A DNA stretch of 42,965 nucleotides from Lachnospiraceae bacterium (GCA_017428105.1 JAFRRM010000043.1:1-42965); one strand, 5' to 3'; shown: positions 24,126 through 32,417, counted from the first letter of the stretch. Program-made: numbers and translations. Notes: generated from the sequence alone by a model not told the origin.

Positions 24126-24836
24126 CTATATCGCGTGTTTTCTGATCTGCTGCGTATAGGCTTCCCCGTATTTGGAGAAACTGGCGAGGCGGATCTCCCC
24201 GTCGGAGAGGATCCGGGCCAGCCACAGGGGCATGGCCTGCTGGACCTTGATCTCCAGGATGGAGAAGCCCTCGGGCAGGAGCGGGATGCCGTCTATCGAG
24301 GTCTTGAGATCCAGGTCCTGCATCCGGTAACGCGGGGCGTCGTCTATGGTGAGCCGCAGATCGCCGTCCGGTTCCCGGTAGGCGGTGCGGTCGTATATGA
24401 TCAGGCAGGCGGGCGCCAGATCGCGGTAGAAATCGCGGAAATACGTGATCTCGTGATTGATCTGGCCGCCGCCGCAGATATCCCCTTCGCCGCCGAAAAA
24501 TTTCCGGACCAGAGGGATCGTGGTCTGCACCCGCCGTTTGTAGACGGTGTGGCCGGCCTTGCGCTTGAGTTCCAGGAAGACCGGGGAATCGTCCGTGGCC
24601 AGCCCGTAGGAGCGCAGGCGGATCTTTTCCTTGAACGGCGGTTTCTCCAGACTGGTGCGGATGAGCCGGTGGTCCGGGGTGTCGTAATAGAGGGAGGCGA
24701 TGGAGGTCAGGCCGTATTCGTCCGCCTCCATATGGCCCCGCAGGCGTTCCAGCAGGAAGGCTTTCTGCTGCGGGTACAGGAAGTATTTCATCTCGCGGCG
24801 CTGCATCACCACGATGGGGCCGGATCCGTTTGTCAC
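24126..24836 (-). CDS. VTC-domain polyphosphate polymerase
   Basis: 236 residues from GTG 24836, with GGTGAGGAT upstream. The triphosphate-tunnel fold is recognisable: REMKYFLYPQQKAFLLERL at the start, then KEKIRLRSYG, PVFLELKRKAGHTVYKRR, ACLIIYDRTAYRE, LRLTIDDAPRYR and FSILEIKVQQAMPLWLARIL, supplying the ring of Lys/Arg and the Glu residues that hold triphosphate and metal. VTC4-type enzymes make polyphosphate from ATP; bacterial homologues are mostly uncharacterised. It lies 13 bp behind the kinase gene and 41 bp before DUF4956, in one transcript. Confidence 0.88.
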   Translation of the reverse strand: MTNGSGPIVVMQRREMKYFLYPQQKAFLLERLRGHMEADEYGLTSIASLYYDTPDHRLIRTSLEKPPFKEKIRLRSYGLATDDSPVFLELKRKAGHTVYKRRVQTTIPLVRKFFGGEGDICGGGQINHEITYFRDFYRDLAPACLIIYDRTAYREPDGDLRLTIDDAPRYRMQDLDLKTSIDGIPLLPEGFSILEIKVQQAMPLWLARILSDGEIRLASFSKYGEAYTQQIRKHAI

Positions 24837-24849
24837 ATCCTCACCCCCC

Positions 24850-26427
24850 TTACAGGGACAGCTGCAGGATGAATTTTCCTGCTTCCGCCCGGGCGTCAGC
24901 GCGGCCCCTCAGGGTCCGGACGCCTTCTTTTACGAAAGCCAGGCCCAGGCCGGAGCCGGGGACGCCTTCCGCGTTGGACAGGCGGGTGAAGCGGTCGAAC
25001 GCCTGCTCGTAATTGCCGTCCGGCAGGAGGGCGTCATTGGCCACCGTCAGCCGGATGCGCTGTCCCTCGCGGGTGAGCGTCAGATCCGTCTGCGGGCCGG
25101 CGAACTTCAGCGCGTTCTCCAGCAGTTCCGTGCCGATGCGCCGCAGCAGTTCTTCGCTGCCGGTGACGGTCACCTCCGGCGCGACGTCCGTGTTCAGGAT
25201 CATGCCTTTTTCCGCAAAACGGGGCCGGTAAAGGGCGGCGAGATCCTCCAGCACGGCGGAGAGATCGCATGGCGCGGCGGGCTCTTCCTCAAAGATGGCC
25301 AGATTGCCCAGATCGTTCACCAGGCCGGTCATTTTCCGGACCTGGCGGTGGATCGCCGCGGCGGGATCCGACGGCCCATGTTCGCGTTCGATGAGCTCGG
25401 CCGCCCCGTCGATCACCGTCAGCGGGACCTTGAATTCCTTCTCCGCTTCCGTGATGAACTGCTTCTGCTTCCGGTCCGCTTCCTCCAGCGGCGCGAAGAG
25501 GCGCCTGCCGATGAAATGCAGGAACAGGAAGCTGATGAGCAGGGCCAGGCCCAGGCCGCAGAGCGAGATGATCAGGATGCGGCGGCAGGGGCCCAGTTCC
25601 CGGCTCTGGTCGATGACGGTCACCAGGGTGGCGCCGCCGTCCTGCCAGACCCGGTAGCGGTAGGAGCCGCGCGTCCAGCCGGTGCTTTCCCCGGTCAGGG
25701 AAGCGGCCCAGTCCAGGGCTTCCTCCTCCGAAACGGCGGAGATGCGGTATACGGTCAGGCTGCCGGTCCCGTCCGATCCAAAGCGGGCGGTGAAGTAGCG
25801 GAGGCTGCCCTGCATGTCAGGGGAGTCCGGACCGGCGGGGTTGAAGGGAAGGGTGCCCTGTCCGCCGGGCTGGCCGGGAAGTTGGCCGGGCTGAACGGAC
25901 TGAGACTGGCCGGGCTGAGCGGACTGAGACTGGCCGGGCTGAGTGGAAAACGGATCCTGCTGCCGGCTTTGGTCCTGGCCGGACTGCCGGTCCTGGCCCT
26001 GACTGCCGGAGTTTTGCCCGGATTGCCCGGGCAGCTGTCCGGACCGACCGCCGGGGTCCTGCCCTTGACTGCCGGGGAATTGCCCCTGATCGCCGGGGAA
26101 TTGTCCCTGTCCTTCGGAGGACCGTCCGGGATCGAAGGAGCCCTGACCGGGGCGGTCGGAGAATTGCCCGGCATTGCCTCCGGTCTGTCCCCGGCCTTCC
26201 CCGCTCTGCCCGGGGACGAACGTGCCCGGATCGGTCAGATCCTGGGGATCGCCGGACTCATTCGTCCGGAAGCGTCCCTGGCTGCGGGACAGCGCCATCG
26301 TCAGGTCGTCCGCGTCCTGCGCCGCCATCGTGTAATTCGTTCCGTTGATGACGCCCAGCAGCGCGGTCAGCAGGACGAAGACGGCCAGCATGGCATAGAA
26401 TACGAATCGTTTGCGTGCTTTATTCAT
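24850..26427 (-). CDS. Histidine-kinase-like protein with Lys in place of the phospho-acceptor His
   Basis: 525 residues. Membrane helices at about 8-28 and 283-306 enclose an extracellular region with a Pro/Gly/Gln-rich stretch (about 70-198, repeats such as GQGQFPGDQGQFPGSQ) and then a small folded domain (205-275). The dimerisation helix reads QFITEAEKEFKVPLTVIDGA: where kinases have SHELRTPL this has E329-K330-E331-F-K-V-P-L, so the phospho-acceptor His is Lys330. The ATPase part keeps the N-box Asn438 (ELLENALKF), the F-box (FDRFTRL) and the G2 box GSGLGL; the G1 box is degenerate (VANDALLPDG). It overlaps the receiver gene by 8 bp. Probably a sensor pseudokinase, or an ATP-binding sensor without phosphotransfer. 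Confidence 0.88.
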   Translation of the reverse strand: MNKARKRFVFYAMLAVFVLLTALLGVINGTNYTMAAQDADDLTMALSRSQGRFRTNESGDPQDLTDPGTFVPGQSGEGRGQTGGNAGQFSDRPGQGSFDPGRSSEGQGQFPGDQGQFPGSQGQDPGGRSGQLPGQSGQNSGSQGQDRQSGQDQSRQQDPFSTQPGQSQSAQPGQSQSVQPGQLPGQPGGQGTLPFNPAGPDSPDMQGSLRYFTARFGSDGTGSLTVYRISAVSEEEALDWAASLTGESTGWTRGSYRYRVWQDGGATLVTVIDQSRELGPCRRILIISLCGLGLALLISFLFLHFIGRRLFAPLEEADRKQKQFITEAEKEFKVPLTVIDGAAELIEREHGPSDPAAAIHRQVRKMTGLVNDLGNLAIFEEEPAAPCDLSAVLEDLAALYRPRFAEKGMILNTDVAPEVTVTGSEELLRRIGTELLENALKFAGPQTDLTLTREGQRIRLTVANDALLPDGNYEQAFDRFTRLSNAEGVPGSGLGLAFVKEGVRTLRGRADARAEAGKFILQLSL

Positions 26428-26788
26428 GGTCGTTCACCTTGATCGTTCCTTTCCCGGACAGCAGATCGATCTGCTGCAGCAATTCTTCCGGACGGAAGGG
26501 ATAAGCCAGATAGGCGGAAGGGGAATCGCCGTCCGATGCCGAAGCGGTCCGGCAAAGTCCCAGCATCAGCAGGGGGACGGGATCCGCCGCCGTCCTGGCC
26601 GCCAGACCGCCCCGGTCCAGCCCGGGCAGGTCCGTGTTCAGGATGATGAGGTCCGGACGCTTCTCCTCCCACCGGCCGAACAGCCCGGCGGCGTCGAACG
26701 CCGTGACGGCCTCATTCCCTGCCAGCTCCAGCAGGCGGGCGTAACAGAGCAGCATGTCCCTGTCCGGATCGGCGAGCAAAATATTCAT
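26420..26788 (-). CDS. Stand-alone receiver domain lacking the phospho-acceptor Asp
   Basis: 122 residues, receiver only, no output domain. The alpha/beta fold is clear, but active-site positions are replaced: MNILLADPDRD keeps one acidic-pocket Asp (Asp7) and has Pro8 for the second; DLIILNTDLPG has Asn51 at the phospho-acceptor position; LLMLGLCR has Gly77 for the conserved Thr/Ser; YLAYPFRPEEL has Tyr96 for the conserved Lys. RBS GGGAGG. First gene of the operon with the kinase, VTC and DUF4956. It should not be phosphorylated in the normal way; a protein-protein adaptor is more likely. Confidence 0.85.
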   Translation of the reverse strand: MNILLADPDRDMLLCYARLLELAGNEAVTAFDAAGLFGRWEEKRPDLIILNTDLPGLDRGGLAARTAADPVPLLMLGLCRTASASDGDSPSAYLAYPFRPEELLQQIDLLSGKGTIKVNDHE

Positions 26789-26926
26789 GACAGGAGCCTC
26801 CCTTCTTGGTTTGCCCCATCATAACGCCTTCCCATGAACAAAAACGGAACGAACTGTGAACATTTAGTGTTTTTTTCAGAAACGGGCGGCGGACCGGAAC
26901 GCGCCGCCCGGATCGCCCGCCGCGGC

Positions 26927-26955
26927 TTGACGGATCCCGGGAAATCTGATAAAAC
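26927..26955 (+). promoter_or_regulatory. Probable promoter of the glycosyltransferase gene
   Basis: TTGACG (26927-26932), 17-bp spacer, TAAAAC (26950-26955). The -35 is good and the -10 weak. Upstream, GGGCGGC (26884-26890) and GCCGCCC (26903-26909) form a hairpin of unknown role in the divergent spacer. Confidence 0.45.
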
Positions 26956-26989
26956 GGGAAGAAAAAATGGGAGGATCAAGGAATTCCTT

Positions 26990-28189
26990 ATGATCATAGG
27001 AGAATTTTCGGAAGCCTATCCGCCGACGATAGACGGGGTAGCCGGCGTCGTTCACAACTACTGCAAGGAAATGACGCGCCGCGGCCATCGCTGCATCTTC
27101 ATCGGCCCGAACAATAAAAAAACCGAACCGTCGACGGACTACGAAGTCCTGCTGTACCGCAGCGTAAAGCCGTCGCGTAAACTGCCCTACCGGCTGGGAG
27201 CCCCGCAGATGCAGCCGGGGTTCCGCGCTCTCATCGACGAGATCCCGTTCGACCTGGTGCATGCCCACACCCCCTTCATGTCGGGCCGGTTTGCGCGGGA
27301 AGTGGCGCGGAAGCGCGGGATCCCGCTGGTCGCGACGTTCCACAGCAAGTATTACGACGACAGTCTCCGCGTGACCGGTTCGCCGTTCATCTCCCGGAGA
27401 GTGGTCGAAGGCATCGTCCGGTTCTATGAATCCTGCGATGAGGTCTGGACCGTGAACCGGCGGACGGCCATGGTGCTCCGGGGGTACGGGTACCGGGGCC
27501 CGATCGTCGTGATGCAGAACGGCATCGACCCCGCGGAGGAGCGGGAAGTGGGCGACATCAGCGACCTGGGCCTGACGCCCGGCGTGCCGCAGCTGCTGTT
27601 CGTGGGCCAGCAGGATTACAAAAAAGGGACCCGCCAGCTGCTCGATGCCTGCGGGATCCTGCACGGGGAAGGCTTTCCTTTCCGGCTGGTGATGGTCGGC
27701 GAGGGTCAGGACCAGCTGGCGCTGGCCAAGCAGGCCGGCGCTCTGGGGATCGGCGACGACGTCATCTTTACCGGCCGGATCGCGGACCGCCCGCGCCTCA
27801 TGGCGATCTATAAAAAGGCGGACCTGTTCGTGTTCCCGTCCGTCTACGACAATGCGCCGCTGGTCGTGCGCGAAGCGGCCCTGGCGGGAACGCCCTCCCT
27901 GGTCGTGACGGGCAGCTGCGCCGCCGAAGGCATGGAGGACGGCGTCAACGGCTTCCTCTGCGACGGCACGCCCGAGGACATCGCCCGGAAGATCCGGGAA
28001 GCCCTTCCGGCCGCGGAGCGTGTGGGCCGGGAAGCCTACCGCACCATCCCCATCACCTGGGAGAAGATCGGCGGCTACGTCGAAGAACGATACGGCAATT
28101 TGATAGAGAAGAAAACGGCGGAGAGAGACGCGGAACAGGAAGAGATGATCCCGGACGGGACCGCTGCGGGAGAAGAAAAAACGGAATAA
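26990..28189 (+). CDS. GT4-family glycosyltransferase
   Basis: 399 residues from ATG 26990 (AAGGAATTCCTT upstream); the earlier open frame lacks an RBS. GT-B fold: N-terminal Rossmann domain starting MIIGEFSEAYPPTIDGVAGVVHNYCKEM, with HAHTPFMSGRFAREVARK, then the C-terminal donor domain with LFVGQQDYKKGTRQLLDA, GEGQDQLALAKQAG and FVFPSVYDNAPLVVREAALAGTPSLV, the nucleotide-sugar binding region. The start resembles the glycolipid and mannosyl transferase branch of GT4 (transfer of a sugar from UDP/GDP-sugar to a lipid). The C-terminus is acidic. Monocistronic with a terminator. Confidence 0.92.
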   Translation: MIIGEFSEAYPPTIDGVAGVVHNYCKEMTRRGHRCIFIGPNNKKTEPSTDYEVLLYRSVKPSRKLPYRLGAPQMQPGFRALIDEIPFDLVHAHTPFMSGRFAREVARKRGIPLVATFHSKYYDDSLRVTGSPFISRRVVEGIVRFYESCDEVWTVNRRTAMVLRGYGYRGPIVVMQNGIDPAEEREVGDISDLGLTPGVPQLLFVGQQDYKKGTRQLLDACGILHGEGFPFRLVMVGEGQDQLALAKQAGALGIGDDVIFTGRIADRPRLMAIYKKADLFVFPSVYDNAPLVVREAALAGTPSLVVTGSCAAEGMEDGVNGFLCDGTPEDIARKIREALPAAERVGREAYRTIPITWEKIGGYVEERYGNLIEKKTAERDAEQEEMIPDGTAAGEEKTE

Positions 28190-28210
28190 GAGCGCGGAAA
28201 GAGCCGGAAA

Positions 28211-28253
28211 AAAACGCGGGCGGCAGACCACTGGGGTCGGCCGTCCGCGTTTT
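28211..28253 (+). terminator. Terminator of the glycosyltransferase gene
   Basis: AAAACGCGG (28211-28219) pairs with CCGCGTTTT across a stem including GACC/GGTC, ending in a T4 run. The structure is symmetric, so it may also act on the minus strand against S51 read-through. Confidence 0.7.
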
Positions 28254-28311
28254 GGCGAAAAGTCAACGGTCACCGGGGCCGGCGGCCTGAAAAAAGCCGC
28301 GGCATATCAGA

Positions 28312-29016
28312 TCATCCCACCGGTGTCATGACGCCGTCCTTCAGGAGCCAGGCCGGGCCGCGGACTTCCTCCCGGCCGTCTTCGCACAGCACGTAGCTCC
28401 CGTCCGGCAGCACCAGGATGGGGCGGCGGAAGCTGTCCGGGAAGGCGATGTCTTCCATGATGCGCAGGCCGTCCAGCGTCAGGTCCTTAATGTCGTAATA
28501 ATGCGGCAGCACGTTGATCTCCGTAAGACCGAGCCCCGGCAGATACCGCTGAAAATCCGGATCGGCGGCTTCGCCGTCCTCCTCCGGCTGCGCGTAGACC
28601 GTCCCGGCGCAGTTCATGGTGCCCGCGCTGATGCCGATGATGACCTTCGCGGGATCGTCGCGGCACGGCGCCAGCAGTTCCTTCAGCCCGATCTCCCGGA
28701 AATACCGGTTCTGCGTGGGCACGTGCCCGCCGGACAGAATGATCAGATCGGCCCCGGCGATCAGCTCCGCCGCCCGTCCGTCGTTCCGGTCGTCCATCAC
28801 CGTGAACTGCGTGAAAAAGAACCCTTCCCGCTTAAAACAGTCCGCCGTGGACGCCCCGTACAGATCCGTCATATCGTGCGTGACCGGATCGGAGCAGATG
28901 AACAGCCCTTTCAGCCGCTTCGGCAGCCTCTTCCTCAACTCCTCCAGAAACCCGGCCGCAGGGTCGATCCCCACCGCCTCCCGATCCGTAAAACTGCTCG
29001 TCAAAAACAACGTCAT
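28312..29016 (-). CDS. Peptidase S51 (dipeptidase E-like)
   Basis: 234 residues from ATG 29016, with AAAAGGAG upstream. Class I glutamine-amidotransferase-like fold. The nucleophile Ser lies in the elbow VIIGISAGTMNCAG; LIILSGGHVPTQN precedes it and INVLPHYYDIKD follows. S51 enzymes cleave Asp-X dipeptides or cyanophycin-like peptides in the cytoplasm. The family usually has 220-240 residues, so it is full length. The 27-bp intergenic repeat (copy B) lies in its 5' leader directly before the RBS. Confidence 0.9.
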   Translation of the reverse strand: MTLFLTSSFTDREAVGIDPAAGFLEELRKRLPKRLKGLFICSDPVTHDMTDLYGASTADCFKREGFFFTQFTVMDDRNDGRAAELIAGADLIILSGGHVPTQNRYFREIGLKELLAPCRDDPAKVIIGISAGTMNCAGTVYAQPEEDGEAADPDFQRYLPGLGLTEINVLPHYYDIKDLTLDGLRIMEDIAFPDSFRRPILVLPDGSYVLCEDGREEVRGPAWLLKDGVMTPVG

Positions 29017-29030
29017 CTTTCGCTCCTTTT

Positions 29031-29057
29031 CTGACAGGGGGACGGTTCCTTTGTCAG
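29031..29057. repeat. Dispersed 27-bp intergenic repeat, copy B
   Basis: Exact reverse complement of 23383-23409. It is in the 5' leader of the S51 gene, 15 bp from the start codon, so on the transcript its 6-bp arms could form a hairpin close to the RBS. Confidence 0.85.
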
Positions 29058-29124
29058 ATTTCCCCTGATCAAGCATTCGTCTGTTGTCCGTTTTTGTGAA
29101 AACGGTCCTTCAGCGTTTGTCTGC

Positions 29125-29154
29125 ATTATATCATTTCTTTCCGCATAATTGCAA
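29125..29154 (-). promoter_or_regulatory. Promoter of the S51 peptidase
   Basis: On the minus strand TTGCAA (29154-29149), 18-bp spacer, TATAAT (29130-29125). Good match to sigma-70. Confidence 0.75.
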
Positions 29155-29203
29155 ATTTCTTTGCTCTGCCGTCCCGCCGTCCCGCCGCCCGGGCCGATCC
29201 TGC

Positions 29204-29255
29204 TTGACAAGCGCCTGCTGTGCGTATATAATCCAAAAGTGTCTCATATGAGACA
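29204..29255 (+). promoter_or_regulatory. Promoter and palindromic operator of the Crp/Fnr gene
   Basis: TTGACA (29204-29209), 17-bp spacer, TATAAT (29227-29232). The perfect 16-bp palindrome TGTCTCATATGAGACA (29240-29255) covers the transcription start, 13 bp before the start codon. The position suits repression, most simply by the encoded Crp/Fnr protein on itself. Confidence 0.85.
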
Positions 29256-29268
29256 AAAAGGAAGGCCT

Positions 29269-29922
29269 ATGGAACTGATCAGCTTTTTACAGGAAAAAGT
29301 TCCCCTGTTCCGCGGCGTGTCGGAGAAGACCGTGCGGGATCTGCTGCAGGCGGACGGCAGCCGGGAGATCGTCTATGAAAAAGGCGGCTATCTCTGCCGC
29401 AGCGGCGAGCCGCTGGAAGGACTGCTGACGGTGACGGCCGGCCGGGCCCAGGTTAGGCGGGACAACGTGCTGCTGCGCGATCTCGGCGCCGGCGACGTGA
29501 CCGGCGTCTCCGCCCTGTACGGCGGAGAACCGCGCATGGAGACGGACATCACGGCCAGGACCCGCGTCTCGGCCCTGTTTTTCCCGCGGGACGCCATGAC
29601 GCAGGCCCTGCGCAGCGACCCGCAGCTGGCGACCAATTACGTGGTCTTCCTGTCCACGCGGATCCGGCTGCTGAACGGGATCATCCGCCGTTTTTCCGGC
29701 TCGGACGCCACCGGCCGCGTCATCCGCTATCTGCTGACGCAGGCGGAAGAACATGGTCAGGCGTTTCCGTTTAAGCCCACGCAGGCCGCGGCGGAACTGG
29801 GCATGGGCCGCGCCAGCCTGTACCGGGCGCTGGACCTGCTGCAGAAAGAAGGGCTTATCCGTCGGGAAGACCGACGGGTGATCCTGGCGGATCCGGACCG
29901 GCTGCGCCAGCTGTCGGAATGA
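29269..29922 (+). CDS. Crp/Fnr-family transcriptional regulator
   Basis: 217 residues from ATG 29269 (AAAAGGAAGG upstream). The cyclic-nucleotide-like beta-roll spans about 15-115 (YEKGGYLCRSGEPLEGLLTVTAGRAQVRRD, RDLGAGDVTGVSALY), then a dimer helix, then a winged helix (FKPTQAAAELGMGRASLYRALDLLQKEGLIRRED). Only one Cys is present, so an Fnr-type Fe-S cluster is excluded. The effector-pocket Arg/Ser pattern of cAMP-binding members is not obvious. It is 52 bp before an ABC importer operon and probably controls it and itself through TGTCTCATATGAGACA. Confidence 0.93.
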   Translation: MELISFLQEKVPLFRGVSEKTVRDLLQADGSREIVYEKGGYLCRSGEPLEGLLTVTAGRAQVRRDNVLLRDLGAGDVTGVSALYGGEPRMETDITARTRVSALFFPRDAMTQALRSDPQLATNYVVFLSTRIRLLNGIIRRFSGSDATGRVIRYLLTQAEEHGQAFPFKPTQAAAELGMGRASLYRALDLLQKEGLIRREDRRVILADPDRLRQLSE

Positions 29923-29974
29923 ACGGCCGCCCTTAAAAACGGTTCCAAAATACTTGTTATACAGGAGAAGAATA

Positions 29975-31030
29975 ATGAAGAAATTCGTAGCCGTACTGCT
30001 CGTACTGATCCTTGCCCTGACCGCCTGCGGCGGCAATACCCCGGCGACCGAAGCGCCGACGACCGCCCCCGTGATGGAAGCCCCCGCGACCGAAGCCCCC
30101 ACGACCGCGCAGCCTGCGGAAAAGACCGCGGTCCGTCTGGGCCTGCTGGCCGGCCCCACCGGCATGGGCGCCGCCCGCCTGATGTCGGAAAATCTGCATG
30201 AGACCACTGCCAACCGCTATGACGTCACGCTGTTCAGCGCGCCGGACCAGATCACGGCCAAGATCATCAGCGGCGAGCTGGATATCGCCGCTGTCCCCAC
30301 CAACCTGGCTGCCGTGCTGTATCAGAAGACGAAAGGCGGCGTGCAGCTGCTGGCGCTTAATACGCTGGGCGTCCTGCATCTGCTGACCGCGGAAGGCGAG
30401 ATCGTCGCTTCCGTGGAAGACCTGAAGGGCAAGACCGTATATTCCTCCGGCCAGGCGGCCGTTCCCGAGTACGTGCTGAACTACATCCTGGACAGCGCGG
30501 GGATCCTGAACGAAGTGGAAGTGATCTACGAAGCGGAGCACGACGCGGTGATCGCCGCGCTGGCCTCCGGCAAAGCGAAGATCGCCGTACTGCCCGAACC
30601 CAAGGTGACCGCGGCGCTGATGCAGGTGGAAGGCCTTGCCAAAGCGCTGGATCTGACCGAGGAATGGAACAAGGCGGCGGAAAAAGCCGGCGATCAGAGC
30701 GTCCTGTCCATGGGCTGCGTGGTGGTCCGCAAAGAATTCGCGGACGCCGCCCCGGAAGCCGTGAAGAGCTTCCTGAGCGAATACAGGTCCTCCATCGAAT
30801 TCATGAAAGACCCCGCCAATGCGGACGCGGCGGCGTCTCTCTGCGAGCAGTTCAAGATCATCCCCAAAGCCGCGGTCGCGAAGAAAGCCCTGCCCGGCTC
30901 GAATCTGTACTTTGCCGCCGGCGCGGAGATGAAGGCGCAGATCGCGCCGTTCTACGAAGTGCTGTTCGGGTTCGCCCCCGCCTCCGTGGGCGGCGCGCTG
31001 CCGGACGACGCGTTCTATTATGGGACCTGA
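29975..31030 (+). CDS. ABC transporter substrate-binding lipoprotein
   Basis: 351 residues from ATG 29975 (ACAGGAGAAG upstream). Signal peptide with lipobox LILALTACGG (Cys about residue 17), then a Thr/Ala/Pro spacer, then an NMT1/SsuA-like periplasmic-binding fold: VRLGLLAGPTGMGAARLM, TAKIISGELDIAAVPTNLAAVLY, LKGKTVYSSGQAAVPEYVLNYIL, AALASGKAKIAVLPEPKV. First gene of a complete importer; the permease overlaps its stop. Relatives bind sulfonates, nitrate, thiamin precursors or riboflavin-like compounds; the substrate is not readable here. Confidence 0.92.
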   Translation: MKKFVAVLLVLILALTACGGNTPATEAPTTAPVMEAPATEAPTTAQPAEKTAVRLGLLAGPTGMGAARLMSENLHETTANRYDVTLFSAPDQITAKIISGELDIAAVPTNLAAVLYQKTKGGVQLLALNTLGVLHLLTAEGEIVASVEDLKGKTVYSSGQAAVPEYVLNYILDSAGILNEVEVIYEAEHDAVIAALASGKAKIAVLPEPKVTAALMQVEGLAKALDLTEEWNKAAEKAGDQSVLSMGCVVVRKEFADAAPEAVKSFLSEYRSSIEFMKDPANADAAASLCEQFKIIPKAAVAKKALPGSNLYFAAGAEMKAQIAPFYEVLFGFAPASVGGALPDDAFYYGT

Positions 31031-31772
31031 GAGCGGAAAACTGAAAAAAACAGGAGCGGCCATTGCGGTGGCCGCTTTTTGGCTGCTGGTCTGGCAGCTG
31101 CTGGCCATGCTGGTCGGGCAGGAAGTGGTGCTCTCGCCGCCGCTGACTGTGTTCCGGACGCTGATCCGGCTGATGGGAACGGCGGATTTCTGGCTGTCGC
31201 TGGGGGCGACGCTCCTGCGCATCCTGCTGGGCTACGGTCTGGGCGTCCTGCTCGGAACGGCCCTGGCGTTCGTCTGCTGGAAGAGCCGGATCGCGCGGCG
31301 GCTGCTGACGCCGTTCATGAGCGTGGTGCGGGCGACGCCGGTCGCGTCCTTCATCATCCTGCTGCTGTTCCTGGCGCGGAACCAGTGGATCCCGGTCATC
31401 ATCGCGGCGCTGATGGTGATGCCGCTCCTCTGGGCGAACTGCCTGAAGGGCATTGAGGAAACGGACCGCGGGCTGCTGGAGATGGGACAGGTGTTCGAAC
31501 TGTCCCGCGGGTGGCAGATCCGCCATATCTACGGCCCGTCCGTGAAGGCGTTCTTCCTGCCGGCGGCCGTGACGGCGCTGGGCCTGGCCTGGAAGGCCGG
31601 CGTGGCGGCGGAAGTGCTGGCCGCGCCGGAGCATTCGGTGGGCGGGATGCTGTACCGCGCCAAGATCTATCTGGAAAATCCGGAGATGCTGGCCTGGACG
31701 CTGTGCGTCGTGGGGGTCAGCATGGGGCTGGAGCACCTGCTGAAACGCAGGCTGCGGGAGGTGCGGCGATGA
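31020..31772 (+). CDS. ABC importer permease (SsuC-like)
   Basis: 250 residues; ATG 31020 overlaps the upstream stop by 11 bp. Six membrane helices are visible, from AAIAVAAFWLLVWQLLAML to LGLAWKAGVAAEVLAAPEHSVGGMLY. The cytoplasmic coupling loop (EETDRGLLEMGQVFELSRGWQIRHIYGPSVK) matches the BPD-type EAA motif of the SsuC/TauC class. Works with the lipoprotein upstream and the ATPase downstream, whose ATG overlaps its stop. Confidence 0.93.
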   Translation: MGPESGKLKKTGAAIAVAAFWLLVWQLLAMLVGQEVVLSPPLTVFRTLIRLMGTADFWLSLGATLLRILLGYGLGVLLGTALAFVCWKSRIARRLLTPFMSVVRATPVASFIILLLFLARNQWIPVIIAALMVMPLLWANCLKGIEETDRGLLEMGQVFELSRGWQIRHIYGPSVKAFFLPAAVTALGLAWKAGVAAEVLAAPEHSVGGMLYRAKIYLENPEMLAWTLCVVGVSMGLEHLLKRRLREVRR

Positions 31773-32362
31773 TGCGGCTGGAACATGTGGGAAAGGATTT
31801 TGACGGAAAGACGGTCCTGACGGATTTTACCTTTTTGTTTGCCGCGGACCGTTCCTATCTGCTGACCGGCGCTTCCGGCGCGGGCAAGACGACGCTGCTG
31901 CGCCTGCTGGCGGGACTGGAGAAACCGGACCGGGGGCAGATCGTCCGCCCGGAGCCCCTCCGCCTGCGCATGGTCTTTCAGGAAGACCGCCTGCTGCCGC
32001 AGCTGACCGTGCTGCGGAACGTGATGCTGGAGACCGGCCGCGAGGACATCGCCCTCCGCCTGCTGCGGGAACTGGAGCTCGATGCGGAAGCCGCCGCCCT
32101 TCCGGAGACCCTCTCCGGCGGCATGAAGCGCCGCGCCGCCATCGCCCGCGCCCTCTGTGCGCAGCCGGACGTCCTGCTCCTGGACGAGCCCTTCAACGGC
32201 CTGGACGAAGCGCTCCGGCGCCGGACCGCCGCCCTGATCTTCGGCGAAATGCGCGGCAAATGCGTCATCTGCGCCACCCACTACCCGGAAGAGGTCCGGG
32301 CGTACGCTGACGAGCTCCTGGAGATCCGCCCCTTCCCGGACGACTTCCCGCAGATCGGATGA
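31769..32362 (+). CDS. ABC importer ATPase (SsuB-like), short form
   Basis: 197 residues from ATG 31769, overlapping the permease stop; ATG 31772 is an equal alternative. Walker A TGASGAGKTTLLRLL, Q-loop MVFQEDRLLPQLTVLRNV, signature LSGGMKRRAAIARAL, Walker B LLLDEPFNGLD, H-loop VICATHYPEEVRAY. It is shorter than the common 240-260 residues because the region after the H-loop is nearly absent. Third gene of the importer operon; a terminator follows at 32385. Confidence 0.93.
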   Translation: MMRLEHVGKDFDGKTVLTDFTFLFAADRSYLLTGASGAGKTTLLRLLAGLEKPDRGQIVRPEPLRLRMVFQEDRLLPQLTVLRNVMLETGREDIALRLLRELELDAEAAALPETLSGGMKRRAAIARALCAQPDVLLLDEPFNGLDEALRRRTAALIFGEMRGKCVICATHYPEEVRAYADELLEIRPFPDDFPQIG

Positions 32363-32384
32363 AACCCCGAACAGATGAAATACC

Positions 32385-32416
32385 AAAAACCGGTGCCGTC
32401 ATGACACCGGTTTTTT
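32385..32416 (+). terminator. Terminator of the ABC importer operon
   Basis: CCGGTG (32390-32395) pairs with CACCGG (32405-32410), extended by A-T pairs and followed by TTTTTT. Confidence 0.85.
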
Positions 32417-32417
32417 A

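Noticed and set aside
24700..26442. 580-codon plus-strand frame opposite the kinase
   Set aside because: Shadow of the kinase; its repeats reflect the PGQ-rich repeat DNA on the coding strand.
29269..29922. Oxygen-sensing Fnr with an Fe-S cluster
   Set aside because: Only one Cys in the protein.
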